64,000 bases of DNA from Marinobacter pelagius (lineage in GTDB: Bacteria > Pseudomonadota > Gammaproteobacteria > Pseudomonadales > Oleiphilaceae): positions 49,936 to 113,935 of the forward strand of contig NZ_QNRO01000014.1 in the NCBI RefSeq assembly GCF_003315345.1. Reading direction: 5' to 3'. The position numbers and the translations under genes are program-made. Every line of letters begins with the position of its first letter. Positions within the stretch are counted from its first letter, which is position 1. The notes beneath the pieces are model-generated. The model saw only the letters and a program-made list of their open reading frames with translations. It was not told the origin of the DNA and did not search any database. Positions 26,185 through 34,900 of this stretch are shown here, one piece after another.

Positions 26185-27027
26185 TCAGATCAGCCCCAGC
26201 TCCAGGCGTGCTTCCTCATCAAGGCTGTCGTAGCTCCACGGGGGATCAAACACTATGTCCACGCTTGCGTCTTCGACCCAGGGAACTTGCAGCAATTTGT
26301 CTTTCACGTCGCCAGCGATAATGTCACCCATGCCGCAACCTGGTGATGTCAGCGTCATTTCGACACGGACAAAATGCTTATCCTGATCAAAATCCAGTTT
26401 ATAGATAAGTCCCAGGCCGACAACATTCACCGGAATCTCCGGGTCATAAACCAATCGCAACGCATCCCAGCATTGCTGCTCGCTGATCCGGCCATCTTCC
26501 GGCGGCTCGAACAGGATGGCGTCTGAATGAAACCCCAGGCGGCGAGTCACCTCCGGAGACAGGCGATACAGGTTACCCTCGTACTTGACCGTGAAACTTC
26601 CGCCCAACGCCTGGGTTATGGAGACGGGCGCCCCCTCCGGAAGCGTTGTGGACGCCCCGGAAGGAACCCGCAGGGCTTCACAGCTCTCTGACAGAACAAA
26701 GGTTTTCGGTGGTTTGGCCGGCTTTTTGGAATGTGGCGCCTTGATGGTCAGGCTCTGGAGCTTCCCCTCACCCTGAAGGCCAATCTCCATGTCCTCAAGG
26801 TAGGGCACGCTGGCCGCCTCGAAATACAGGGTCAGCTCGTCAAAGTCCTGCCTCAAATCCCCGGTTGCTTCATGCCCTGGCGGACAGAAAGCCAGACAAG
26901 TCTCGGCCTGCTGGGTGCCGCCTTTCTCCACATAGACCCGGGCTGCCATTCCCGGCACTTCCTGTTTCGCCAGTATAGCGATCAGATAGTCACGGGCTTG
27001 CGGTGTCACTTGCGCGTTGATGTTCAC
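26185..27027 (-). CDS. Fusion of NfuA N-terminal-like domain with SufT (DUF59)
   Basis: A 280-residue protein in two parts. Residues 1-100 resemble the degenerate A-type (HesB/IscA-like) N-terminal domain of NfuA: ETCLAFCPPG with C44 and C48, VPYLEDMEIGL and LTIKAP. Residues 110-280 match SufT: LPEGAPVSITQALGGSFTV, DPEIPVNVVGLGLIY (195-209), SPGCGMGDIIAGDVKDKL with the reactive C231, and FDPPW ... EEARLELGLI. The usual NfuA NifU-type CxxC domain is missing. Expected role: Fe-S cluster carrier or assembly. It overlaps by four bases the small gene upstream and shares the NsrR-like divergent region with a RIC paralogue. Confidence 0.82.
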   Translation of the reverse strand: MNINAQVTPQARDYLIAILAKQEVPGMAARVYVEKGGTQQAETCLAFCPPGHEATGDLRQDFDELTLYFEAASVPYLEDMEIGLQGEGKLQSLTIKAPHSKKPAKPPKTFVLSESCEALRVPSGASTTLPEGAPVSITQALGGSFTVKYEGNLYRLSPEVTRRLGFHSDAILFEPPEDGRISEQQCWDALRLVYDPEIPVNVVGLGLIYKLDFDQDKHFVRVEMTLTSPGCGMGDIIAGDVKDKLLQVPWVEDASVDIVFDPPWSYDSLDEEARLELGLI

Positions 27028-27164
27028 GAGTTACCCCTCCTTCTGCGCTTCTCACGTTGCCGCTTTCGCTGATTGGATCTGCATTCATCGCTTACAAGAT
27101 CCAGCCATCTCAGGTGCTGCTCCCAGATCTTCTGTTTAATGTGTTCCGGCTTGTTGCAGCTCAT
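27024..27164 (-). CDS. Small basic protein, unknown function
   Basis: A 46-residue protein starting MSCNKPEHIKQKIWEQHLRW and ending in a strongly basic tail (KRQREKRRRRGNS). The ATG at 27164 follows a strong GGGGAGG ribosome site; a longer 61-residue reading lacks one. Its stop overlaps the start of the SufT fusion (ATGA-type), so it is the first gene of that operon. I recognise no family. The basic tail could bind nucleic acid, or the gene may serve mainly to couple translation. Confidence 0.55.
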   Translation of the reverse strand: MSCNKPEHIKQKIWEQHLRWLDLVSDECRSNQRKRQREKRRRRGNS

Positions 27165-27202
27165 CTCTGCCTCCCCACGCACCAACAAAATGAGAACAAT
27201 TC

Positions 27203-27237
27203 TTGACACCTTATAAAGTGCATTCTATATGTATGTT
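27203..27237. promoter_or_regulatory. Sigma70 promoter overlapped by a two-half NsrR-type operator
   Basis: Plus-strand promoter TTGACA (27203-27208), 17-base spacer, TATATG (27226-27231). Over it lie AAAGTGCATTC (27215-27225), one base, and ATATGTATGTT (27227-27237). Each half matches the NsrR 11-base motif AANATGCATTT in nine positions and the 11-1-11 inverted layout is that of E. coli NsrR sites. A minus-strand promoter (TTTAAC at about 27236, TTATAA at about 27212) for the SufT-fusion operon overlaps the same site, so both directions could be repressed together. Confidence 0.65.
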
Positions 27238-27260
27238 AAAGCAAGAGAGGAGGATGAGCA

Positions 27261-27740
27261 ATGAACAATCAACAACCACCAATTGAGGAACTGGACACTG
27301 ACGTGCTGCTGGAATTGATACTCCGGGGTTACGATGCTGCGCATCTGGCCAAGCTGCCAGAGCTTCACCGGCTGGCCCGAAAGATTGAAGCGGTTCACAG
27401 AGGGAGCCCTGACGTGCCCAAAGGCATTACCCTCGCTATCAAGAACCTTGAGCATACACTCAAGTATCACATTGAGCGGGAGAACGCCCACGTGCTGACC
27501 AAGATGGTGCATGACCAGCCGCCGCGGCCGGAAACACCGATTGCCCAGATGAATGAGGAGCACTCGATCATCAAGGGGCAATTGAAAAAGCTTCGTGAAA
27601 TGACCCGCAACTACTGTGCTCCGGAATCCGCCTGCCGTTCCTGGAGGCGTTTCTACCGGGAGCTGAAAAGCCTGGACTTCCGGCTTTCCGAGCAAATCTA
27701 CCTGGAACGGGATGTGCTTTTCCCGCGCTTCCAGTTCTGA
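27261..27740 (+). CDS. RIC/YtfE-like hemerythrin paralogue with lost metal ligands
   Basis: A 159-residue protein that aligns end to end with the RIC protein at 1051-1536 (for example LPEL.RLAR.IE.VH.G.PDVP.G and ESACRSWRRFYREL). Of the six YtfE di-iron ligands, the equivalents of H84 and H204 are replaced (GYDAAH has Asp; SEQIYLERD has Gln), while those of H129, E133, H160 and E208 remain (HIERE, EEH, LERD). So the metal site must be altered or absent. A strong AGGAGG ribosome site precedes it. Its promoter carries an NsrR-type operator, and sdhB-like follows 18 bases on. Confidence 0.75.
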   Translation: MNNQQPPIEELDTDVLLELILRGYDAAHLAKLPELHRLARKIEAVHRGSPDVPKGITLAIKNLEHTLKYHIERENAHVLTKMVHDQPPRPETPIAQMNEEHSIIKGQLKKLREMTRNYCAPESACRSWRRFYRELKSLDFRLSEQIYLERDVLFPRFQF

Positions 27741-27758
27741 AAGAGGGAGGGTAGTAAA

Positions 27759-28472
27759 ATGTCGGCCTTTACTGTTCGCCTGTATCGCTACAACCCGGAA
27801 CAGGATGACGCTCCCTACAATCAAGACATCGAAGTTGACAGTGAATTCCGCAACCGCATGGTTCTCGATGTCCTGGAGCATCTCAAAACCCGCGATCCAA
27901 CACTCTCGTTTCGTCGTTCATGCCGGGAGGGTGTTTGCGGCTCGGACGGCCTCAGCATGAATGGCCGCAACGGTCTGGGCTGCATCACGAGAGTAGCGGA
28001 TATTCTGGGCAAAAAGGGTATTCTGGAAATCCGCCCCCTTCCGGGGATGCCCGTAATCCGGGATCTGGTGGTGGATCAATCCCTCTTCTTCAAACAGTAT
28101 GAGCGGGTGCAACCCTGGCTGATCAATGATGATCCCGAACCGGCCATCGAGCGCCTCCAGAGCCCGGAAGACCGGGCAAAGCTGGATGGACTCTACGAGT
28201 GCATCCTCTGCGCCTGCTGCACCTCAGCATGCCCTTCCTGGTGGTGGAACCCGGAGAAGTATATCGGTCCCTCGGGGCTGCTCCAGGCATATCGGTTCCT
28301 GGTGGATTCGCGCGACACCGCCACACGGGAGCGTCTGGCCAAACTGGAGGATCCGTTCAGCGTGTTTCGCTGCCGCGGCATTGGCAACTGCACCGCCTAC
28401 TGTCCCAAGGGACTCAATCCCATGAAAGCCATTGGGCATATCAAGGCCATGCTGGTGCGCGAGCAGGTCTGA
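27759..28472 (+). CDS. Orphan SdhB, succinate dehydrogenase iron-sulfur subunit
   Basis: A 237-residue protein of normal SdhB length (E. coli SdhB has 238). [2Fe-2S] ligands C55, C60, D63 and C75 are in SCREGVCGSDGLSMNG; the [4Fe-4S] and [3Fe-4S] cysteines are in CILCACCTSACPSWWW and CRGIGNCTAYCPKGLNP. No sdhC, sdhD or sdhA is nearby; instead it is cotranscribed with the RIC paralogue from the NsrR-type promoter. It may be a replacement electron-transfer subunit made when NO has damaged the housekeeping one. It could also serve another flavoprotein. Ribosome site AGGGAGG. Confidence 0.85.
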   Translation: MSAFTVRLYRYNPEQDDAPYNQDIEVDSEFRNRMVLDVLEHLKTRDPTLSFRRSCREGVCGSDGLSMNGRNGLGCITRVADILGKKGILEIRPLPGMPVIRDLVVDQSLFFKQYERVQPWLINDDPEPAIERLQSPEDRAKLDGLYECILCACCTSACPSWWWNPEKYIGPSGLLQAYRFLVDSRDTATRERLAKLEDPFSVFRCRGIGNCTAYCPKGLNPMKAIGHIKAMLVREQV

Positions 28473-28485
28473 TGGTGCCTCGAAC

Positions 28486-28689
28486 TCAATTAACCGGCTT
28501 TTCCTCTTTCAACCCCATCTTTTTGAGGATCATCATCGCCGGGCACCACTTGGTGAAGGCGGACTGGATCAGGTTAAGGGCTATAAAGCCGGTAAACAGA
28601 AGCCAGTAAGGGCTCACGTAATGGGCGAGCACAATGGATATCAGCGTAAACACGCCGGCCATCAGGCGAAGGCCTTCGTTGACTGTCAT
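28486..28689 (-). CDS. DUF2892 small membrane protein (YgaP-like helix pair)
   Basis: A 67-residue protein of the DUF2892 family: MTVNEGLRLMAGVFTLIS, a second hydrophobic segment WLLFTGFIALNLIQSAFTKWCP and a conserved short end MMILKKMGLK. In YgaP this helix pair anchors a rhodanese; here it stands alone. The start at 28689 follows AAGGAGG. It is convergent with the sdhB-like gene (13 bases between stops). Function not established. Confidence 0.75.
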   Translation of the reverse strand: MTVNEGLRLMAGVFTLISIVLAHYVSPYWLLFTGFIALNLIQSAFTKWCPAMMILKKMGLKEEKPVN

Positions 28690-28769
28690 GGCACACCTCC
28701 TTGAGAGCATATAGGCCCATCTTTTACCCGAAAGCCCGGTTGCGCAATGACACGCATCACTTTTCCAGA

Positions 28770-29141
28770 TCAAAACGAACCGAAACGCCCGGCGTGGATA
28801 AACTCCCGAAGGGCAACCGCGTTGTTGTGTTCCTTATCTTTCGCCGCAAATACCAGCGTGATGCGGGCATGCCCTTCAAGCAAGCTCTTGAGTGCAGAAA
28901 GATCCTCACCGGCATCACCCGATTTCAGCTCTTTCAGATACCTCTCACGGAATTCCGGCCACTTCGCCGGATCATGTCCGAACCACTTGCGCAGCTCGGT
29001 GGACGGTGCCAGTCCTTTCAGCCAGTGGGTGATGTCGGCTTCCTCTTTCGCAACGCCCCGCGGCCAGATACGGTCCACGAGCACGCGCGGGCCGTCTGAG
29101 CGGGCGGGAGCCTCATAGGCTCTTTTCAGGCGAATATCCAT
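28770..29141 (-). CDS. DUF488 family protein (YeaO-like)
   Basis: A 123-residue soluble protein of the DUF488 family, with IRLKRAYEAPARSDGPRVLVDRIWPRGV, WLKGLAPSTELRKWFGHDPAKWPEFRERYLKEL and LVFAAKDKEHNNAVALREFI. The molecular function is unknown; relatives are widespread in heterotrophic bacteria. The ATG at 29141 has AGGAG twelve bases before; an upstream extension to 29279 is not conserved in style. It lies 80 bases upstream of the DUF2892 gene in the same direction. Confidence 0.75.
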   Translation of the reverse strand: MDIRLKRAYEAPARSDGPRVLVDRIWPRGVAKEEADITHWLKGLAPSTELRKWFGHDPAKWPEFRERYLKELKSGDAGEDLSALKSLLEGHARITLVFAAKDKEHNNAVALREFIHAGRFGSF

Positions 29142-29472
29142 GAGTTGAACTCCTGTGCTTGTCCACCTCACAGGTAGCCACCACTGGAAACCGAGGTCAA
29201 GGTCGACACTTGACCTCTGTGAGCGGGAATTCGTACAAAAACCCCGTTTGCCCTTTGTAAAGGGAAAGGCTAGATTCATATAAAATCCTGCAAAAAATCA
29301 CCTGAGCCAGCCGATTTGTACGTTGTCACTTCTCTGACTGGTTTCCGGAATGCCCCGCGTGGCAGATCCGGCCACACCACAGCGTTACTTTCCTGACGCT
29401 GGGTCTGCGCGCACGCACGGCTCAGCACCAGCACCCAAACTATCTCGGTTAATCCCTTTTCTGGAGGTCACT

Positions 29473-29859
29473 ATGTCCGATTTGCCCGCTATCACTGTTG
29501 CCGAAGAGGATTACAATCGCCTTGCCACCCTGCTTGAGAAAACCACCGATCCCACCGGCGTTGCCGACGGACTGGAAGAAGAACTCAGCCGTGCCGACTT
29601 GCGGCCTTTGTCCGAAATACCAGAAACCGTTGTCGTGATGAATTCGGTGGTTCTTTTCGAGGATCAGGATAGCGGAAAGCAACACAGGCTCGAGCTGGTC
29701 TACCCTCACCAGGCTAATGGCAGCCCCGACAAGATCTCCATCCTGGCGCCCGCCGGGGCTGCAATGATCGGCCTGAGCGTCGGAGACAGCATTGAATGGC
29801 CGGTGAAGGGCCGGAACCCGCTGCACCTGAAAGTGGTGCAAGTCACCCGACCCGACTGA
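29473..29859 (+). CDS. rnk: Rnk, GreA/GreB-like RNA polymerase-associated regulator
   Basis: A 128-residue protein of the Rnk family. The short N-terminal coiled-coil (EEDYNRLATLLEKTT ... ADGLEEELSRADL) is followed by the GreA/B C-terminal-like domain (VVVMNSVVLFEDQDSGK, RLELVYPHQANG, ILAPAGAAMIGLSVGDSIEWPV, LKVVQV). Rnk binds RNA polymerase near the secondary channel like Gre factors but does not stimulate cleavage. The start at 29473 follows TGGAGG. It stands alone, with a hairpin right after the stop. Confidence 0.88.
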   Translation: MSDLPAITVAEEDYNRLATLLEKTTDPTGVADGLEEELSRADLRPLSEIPETVVVMNSVVLFEDQDSGKQHRLELVYPHQANGSPDKISILAPAGAAMIGLSVGDSIEWPVKGRNPLHLKVVQVTRPD

Positions 29860-29862
29860 AAA

Positions 29863-29878
29863 GTCGGGTCATCCCGAC
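29863..29878 (+). terminator. Hairpin after rnk
   Basis: GTCGGG-TCAT-CCCGAC starts three bases after the rnk stop. A second weaker hairpin (AGGAACCC / GGGTTCTT) follows. Neither has a clear T-run, so termination is only suggested. Confidence 0.35.
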
Positions 29879-29966
29879 CTCAGGAACCCCCACGTTCCAG
29901 GGTTCTTGCAAAAACCGCTGCGAGCTCTCAGACTAAAGCAATTACTCACTTTTTTTTGGCACCACC

Positions 29967-30605
29967 ATGTCAGCAAAATCAAAAGGCTCCAAGCGCACCT
30001 ACCAGAGCACCGAACTGCGCCAGTCCGCCACCATCGAGGCGGTCGTCCAGCTTTGTGCCGACCAGGACCCGGCCACCCTCACTACAGCCCGGATTGCCGA
30101 TGAAGTTGGCCTGTCGCAAGGCGCCCTGTTCAAACACTTTCCCAACAAGAACCGGTTGTGGGAATCGGTGGCTGGTTGGGTATCGGAACAGCTGACAAGC
30201 CAGGTTTTCCGTGAAGCAGACCGGCATGAGCTCGCCGATCAGGCTCTGGAAGCCATGTTCCTGGCCCATGTGAGGTTTATCGCCCGGCATCCGGGCATTC
30301 CCCGCCTGATGCTGGGTGAGTTGCAAAAGCCCGGCAATGGCGCCGCCAAAACAATCATCCGCCAGACCCTCGCCCGCTACCGCAGGAAGGTGGTCGGACT
30401 GCTGGATCTCGGCATACAACAGGGGCGAATAGCTCCCGGCATGGATACCGAAGCAGCGGCGGTGCTGTACCTCGGGGCCATTCAGGGACTGGTGGTTCAG
30501 GGTATGGTCAGTGGCGAGATTGCCACCCTTGAGCAAGCGGCTCCCCGAATTTTCAAACTTTACAGCGCCAGCTTCCAGGAGATGCCCGATGACCCGGAAA
30601 AATAA
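29967..30605 (+). CDS. TetR family regulator of the adjacent RND pump
   Basis: A 212-residue TetR protein: N-terminal helix-turn-helix (TTARIADEVGLSQGALFKHFPNKNRLWESV) and an all-helical ligand domain. Its last 17 bases overlap the membrane fusion protein gene, so it is the first gene of the efflux operon rather than divergent from it as in many TetR-RND pairs. It would therefore repress itself together with the pump. Its ligand is not predictable. Confidence 0.82.
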   Translation: MSAKSKGSKRTYQSTELRQSATIEAVVQLCADQDPATLTTARIADEVGLSQGALFKHFPNKNRLWESVAGWVSEQLTSQVFREADRHELADQALEAMFLAHVRFIARHPGIPRLMLGELQKPGNGAAKTIIRQTLARYRRKVVGLLDLGIQQGRIAPGMDTEAAAVLYLGAIQGLVVQGMVSGEIATLEQAAPRIFKLYSASFQEMPDDPEK

Positions 30606-31917
30606 ACTGACTCTGGCTCTGGCCCTGATCGCCGGCATTGCCTTCGTGGTGATCATGGTCAAGCTGAAACAGCCGCCGGAACGGGCGGCGGCGCAGGCAG
30701 CCGCGACCCCGGTGCGGATAATGGAAGTTACGCCCCGGGAATTCCGCACTGAAGCCCGGGGCTATGGCCAGGTGCTGCCGGCCCAGACCTGGAACGCGGT
30801 GGCCAATGTTGGCGGGCGGGTTATCTGGAAACACCCGGATCTGGAGAGCGGCAACCTGATCGCCGAGGGTACCCGCCTGCTTGAGATCGACCCCACCCGC
30901 TATGAACTGGCCGAAGCCTCCGCCAAAGCGGACCTGGCCGGTATTGAAGCCGAGCTACGTCAACTGGAACAGGAAGAGCGCAACACTGGGGAGTTGCTGA
31001 AGCTTGAAGAGCGCCGGCTGACACTGGCCAGGCGGGAGCTGGAGCGGGCAGAAACCCTGGCGGCGCGGGGCGCCCTGTCCCAAACCCGGTACGACGAGCA
31101 ACAGCGGGCCACCCTGCAGCAGGAACAGGCGGTGCAGAGTCTGCGAAACCAGCTAAACCTGATTCCGGTCAGGCGGGATACTCTGGAAGCCCGCAGGGCC
31201 AAAACGGAATCGGCCCTGGCCAGTGCCCGGGAAGACCTGGAAGACACCCGTTTTGAAGCCCCCTGGGACCTGCGGGTACATCAGGCCGACATCGACACCG
31301 GCCAGTATGTCAGCCCCGGCCAGACCCTGTTCATCGCCGACGGCATCAGCCGGGCCGAAGCCACAGTACAGCTGGAAATACCGGAACTGCGCCGGGTGTT
31401 GTCGCAACTGTCGGGTGACAGCCTGCCTGATTCCGAAGCCGGTACTACCAATCACTTCACCGACTTTCATGACCAGTTACCCCTGGGCGATCTGCAAGTC
31501 CGGATAACGCCTACCAACGTGCCGGATGCCCACTGGCCCGGAAAACTCACCCGGGTCACCAGCAGCCTCGACCCGGCCACCCGGACGGTTCAGGCCGTTA
31601 TCTCGGTGGAAGAGCCTTACCGCAACGCCAATCCGCCGGCCCGCCCGCCGCTGGTGCGAAACATGTTCGTGCAGGCCAGTATTAGCGCCACCACGCCCAG
31701 GCCGGTTATCGTGATTCCGGCCAGCTCGGTTCATCAGGGTGTGGTGTACCTCGCCGATGAAGACAATCGTCTGCAACGCAGGGAAGTCACCGTTGCCTGG
31801 CAACAGGGTGATCAGACCGTGATCAGCGAGGGACTGAAACCAGGCGACCGGCTGATTCTGGATGACCTGGTACCCGCCATCGACGGCACCCCGCTGGCCC
31901 CGGGAGATCAACCATGA
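30589..31917 (+). CDS. RND efflux membrane fusion protein
   Basis: A 442-residue periplasmic adaptor. It has an N-terminal membrane anchor (LTLALALIAGIAFVVIMV), a lipoyl half-motif, a long coiled-coil hairpin (about residues 120-225, rich in Leu/Glu/Arg), the second lipoyl part (TRFEAPWDLRVHQADIDTGQYVSPGQTLFIADG), beta-barrel and membrane-proximal domains. It starts inside the TetR gene (AGGAGATGCCCG then ATG) and its stop overlaps the pump start (ATGA). No outer membrane channel gene follows, so a TolC-type protein encoded elsewhere is presumably used. Confidence 0.88.
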   Translation: MTRKNKLTLALALIAGIAFVVIMVKLKQPPERAAAQAAATPVRIMEVTPREFRTEARGYGQVLPAQTWNAVANVGGRVIWKHPDLESGNLIAEGTRLLEIDPTRYELAEASAKADLAGIEAELRQLEQEERNTGELLKLEERRLTLARRELERAETLAARGALSQTRYDEQQRATLQQEQAVQSLRNQLNLIPVRRDTLEARRAKTESALASAREDLEDTRFEAPWDLRVHQADIDTGQYVSPGQTLFIADGISRAEATVQLEIPELRRVLSQLSGDSLPDSEAGTTNHFTDFHDQLPLGDLQVRITPTNVPDAHWPGKLTRVTSSLDPATRTVQAVISVEEPYRNANPPARPPLVRNMFVQASISATTPRPVIVIPASSVHQGVVYLADEDNRLQRREVTVAWQQGDQTVISEGLKPGDRLILDDLVPAIDGTPLAPGDQP

Positions 31918-34900
31918 TCCGCTGGTTCGCGGGCCATCCCACGGCAGCTAACCTGCTGCTGATTCTGATTCTGGCCGCAGGGCTGTTTGCCGTTCCCAAA
32001 CTTACCCGGGAAACCTTTCCGGACTATCTGCCGCCGGAAGTCAGCATCACCATGGAATACCGGGGTGCCACGGCGGCCGACGTGGAGGAAGCCATCTGTC
32101 AGCGTCTGGGTGAAGCCCTGCAACGGGTGGACTATATACAGGAGATAACCTGCACGGCCCGGGACAACCAGGCCCAGACCATTGCCAGCATGGAACCCGG
32201 TGGCGACATGGGCCGGTTCCTGGACGACATCCGCACGGAAATCGAAGCCCTGACCGACCTGCCGGAAGAAGCCGAAGATCCGATCATCCGGGAGCTTTAT
32301 CGAACCGACCTGGTGGCTGCCATCGCCGTCACCGGGCCCATGAGCTTCGCCCACCTGGAAAGCTACACCGGACAACTGGAAGACCGCCTGTTTGCCATCG
32401 ACGGCGTGGCTGATGTGGTGCCTGTGGGATTGTCCCAACGCCAGTGGCAGGTGGAACTATCCCGGGATCGCTTACGCCAGTATGGCCTGGGCGTACAGGA
32501 TATTGCCCGGGCCATCGGCGGCCAGAACGTCGATATGCCCCTGGGCACCCTGGAAACCGAAAGCAGTGATATCCAGCTAAGGTTTGTGGATGAACGGCGG
32601 TCGTTGCAAACGCTGGCCAACCTGCCAGTGCTGGGCGGCCGGGCCGGAGCCGTGCTTACCCTCGGCGATATCGCCACGCTGTCTGAAACTTATGAACGGC
32701 AGGAAGAGCGCGCCGAGTTCAACGGCCAGCGGGCGATCATTCTGGAAATCCACAAAAACCGGAACGACGATGCCCTGCGGGTGATGGATTCACTGCAGAC
32801 ATTCATTGCCGAAGAAACTGCCCGCCGGGATGGCACCGTCAACCTGGAGATCACCCAGGACATGACTTCCATCGTCAGGGACCGCCTTCAGATGCTGGTT
32901 GGCAACGGCATCACCGGCCTGCTGCTGGTGGGGCTGGTGATGGCCCTGTTCTTCCGGCCCCGGCTGGCCTTCTGGGCGCTGTTTGGCCTGCCGGCGGCCT
33001 TTGCCGGCGCCTTTGTAATGATGGCACTGACCGGGCTGTCCCTGAACATGATCACCCTCGTGGCGCTATTGATGGCCATCGGCATTGTGATGGATGACTC
33101 GGTGGTGATCACCGAGAACATTGCCCGCCATGCCAACGAAGGCACCACGCCTCTGCGGGCCGCCACCGACGGGACGCTGGAGATCCTCCCCGGTGTGTTG
33201 TCCTCCTTCCTGACCACGGTATCGGTGTTTGTTCCTCTGGCGTTTCTGGCCGGTGAGCTGGGTTCGGTACTGGAAGTCTTACCGGTGGTGCTGATTGCCG
33301 CCCTGGCCGCCTCGTTGGTCGAAGCCTTCTGGATTCTGCCCCATCACCTGAAAAGTGGTTTGGGCAAAGGCCGGGACAAACCCGCTTCCCGCTTTCGCGC
33401 GCGCTTTGACCGGGGCTTTGAAGCCACCCGGGAAAAGGTGGGGCAACTGGCCGATACAGCCATCCGCTATCGCTACGGAGTTCTGGCCGGCATGCTGATC
33501 ATCCTGCTGGGCTCTGTCGGTCTGATGGCGGGCGGCCACGTGCGCATGGAAGCCATGCCGGAAATCGACGGTGATGTACTCGAAGCGCGGCTCCTCATGC
33601 CCCAGGGCACGCCACTGCACCAGACCCGGGAAATCACCAAACGCATTACCGAAGCCATGCTCCGGCTGAACGAGGAATACAGCCCGCAGCAGCCAGACGA
33701 CCAGGCCCTGGTGCGCAATGTCCAGACCCGCTTCAACCAGCACGCCGGGGCCGGCGAAAAAGGCGCCCATGTGGCCACCGTAATGGCTGACCTGCTCACT
33801 GCAGAAAACCGCACCGTCGACCTGGCCACCCTGACCGACCGTTGGTACGAGGAAATCGGTGACATTCCCGGCCTGATCGCCCTGAATATCCAGGAACCGG
33901 GGTTCGGCCCGGCAGGCATTCCCATCGAGATCCGGTTGCAGGGCAGCGATCTGGACCAGCTCAAGGAAGCGGCCCGCTACCTGGGCAACGAAGTGGCTGA
34001 CTACACCGGCACCTTCAACGTGCTGGACGACCTGCGCCCCGGCAAACCCCAGCGTATCCTGACACTCAAGGACAGCGCCCTCGCACTGGGCCTGACCGCC
34101 AGCGATGTGGCCGGCCAGATCCGCACCGGCTTGCTGGGCGATATTGTCGATACCGTCCAGATCGGCGACCAGCACATCGAGATTCTGGTGCGCCAGAGCA
34201 GCGCGGAGCGCACCACCCGGGCGTTTCTGGAAGACACGGTCATCACCGGCAGGAACGGCCAGATGATTCCGTTGCGGGAGGTCGCCGACATTACCGACGA
34301 ACGCCAGTGGGCCCAGGTGACCCGAATTGACGGCCTGCGCACCGTCACGGTGTCGGCAGATGTGAACGGCCGGGAAACCAACGCCGATGCCATCATCACC
34401 GATCTCCAGAATCGCGTGTTTCCGGAGCTTCGCGAACGATGGCCGGAAATCACACTACAGGTGGAAGGACAGACTGCCCGCTCCCGGGAAACCGGACAGT
34501 CGATCGCCCGGGGCCTGCTGATCGGCCTGCTGGGCATCTTCCTGATCCTGTCATTCCAGTTCCGCAGCTACCTGGAACCGCTCATCGTGATGCTGTCAAT
34601 TCCGGTGGCGTTCATGGGGGCGGTCTGGGGCCATCTGCTCATGGGCTATAACCTTTCCATGCCCTCGCTGATCGGCGCGGCGTCCCTGGCCGGCATCGTG
34701 GTGAACAACGCGATCCTGCTGGTACAGTTCATAAAGTCCTATCGGGAACAGGGCATGAGCACTGCCGACGCTGCCGGTGCCGCCAGCCGGAACCGGTTCC
34801 GGGCCATCCTGATCACTACCAGCACCACCATAGCCGGCCTGCTGCCCCTGCTTGCAGAAACCAGCACCCAGGCCATGGCGGTGATTCCACTGGTGATTTC

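Noticed and set aside
28690..28773. 28-residue extension of the DUF2892 protein
   Set aside because: AAGGAGG directly precedes the ATG at 28689 and the extension is not hydrophobic or family-like.
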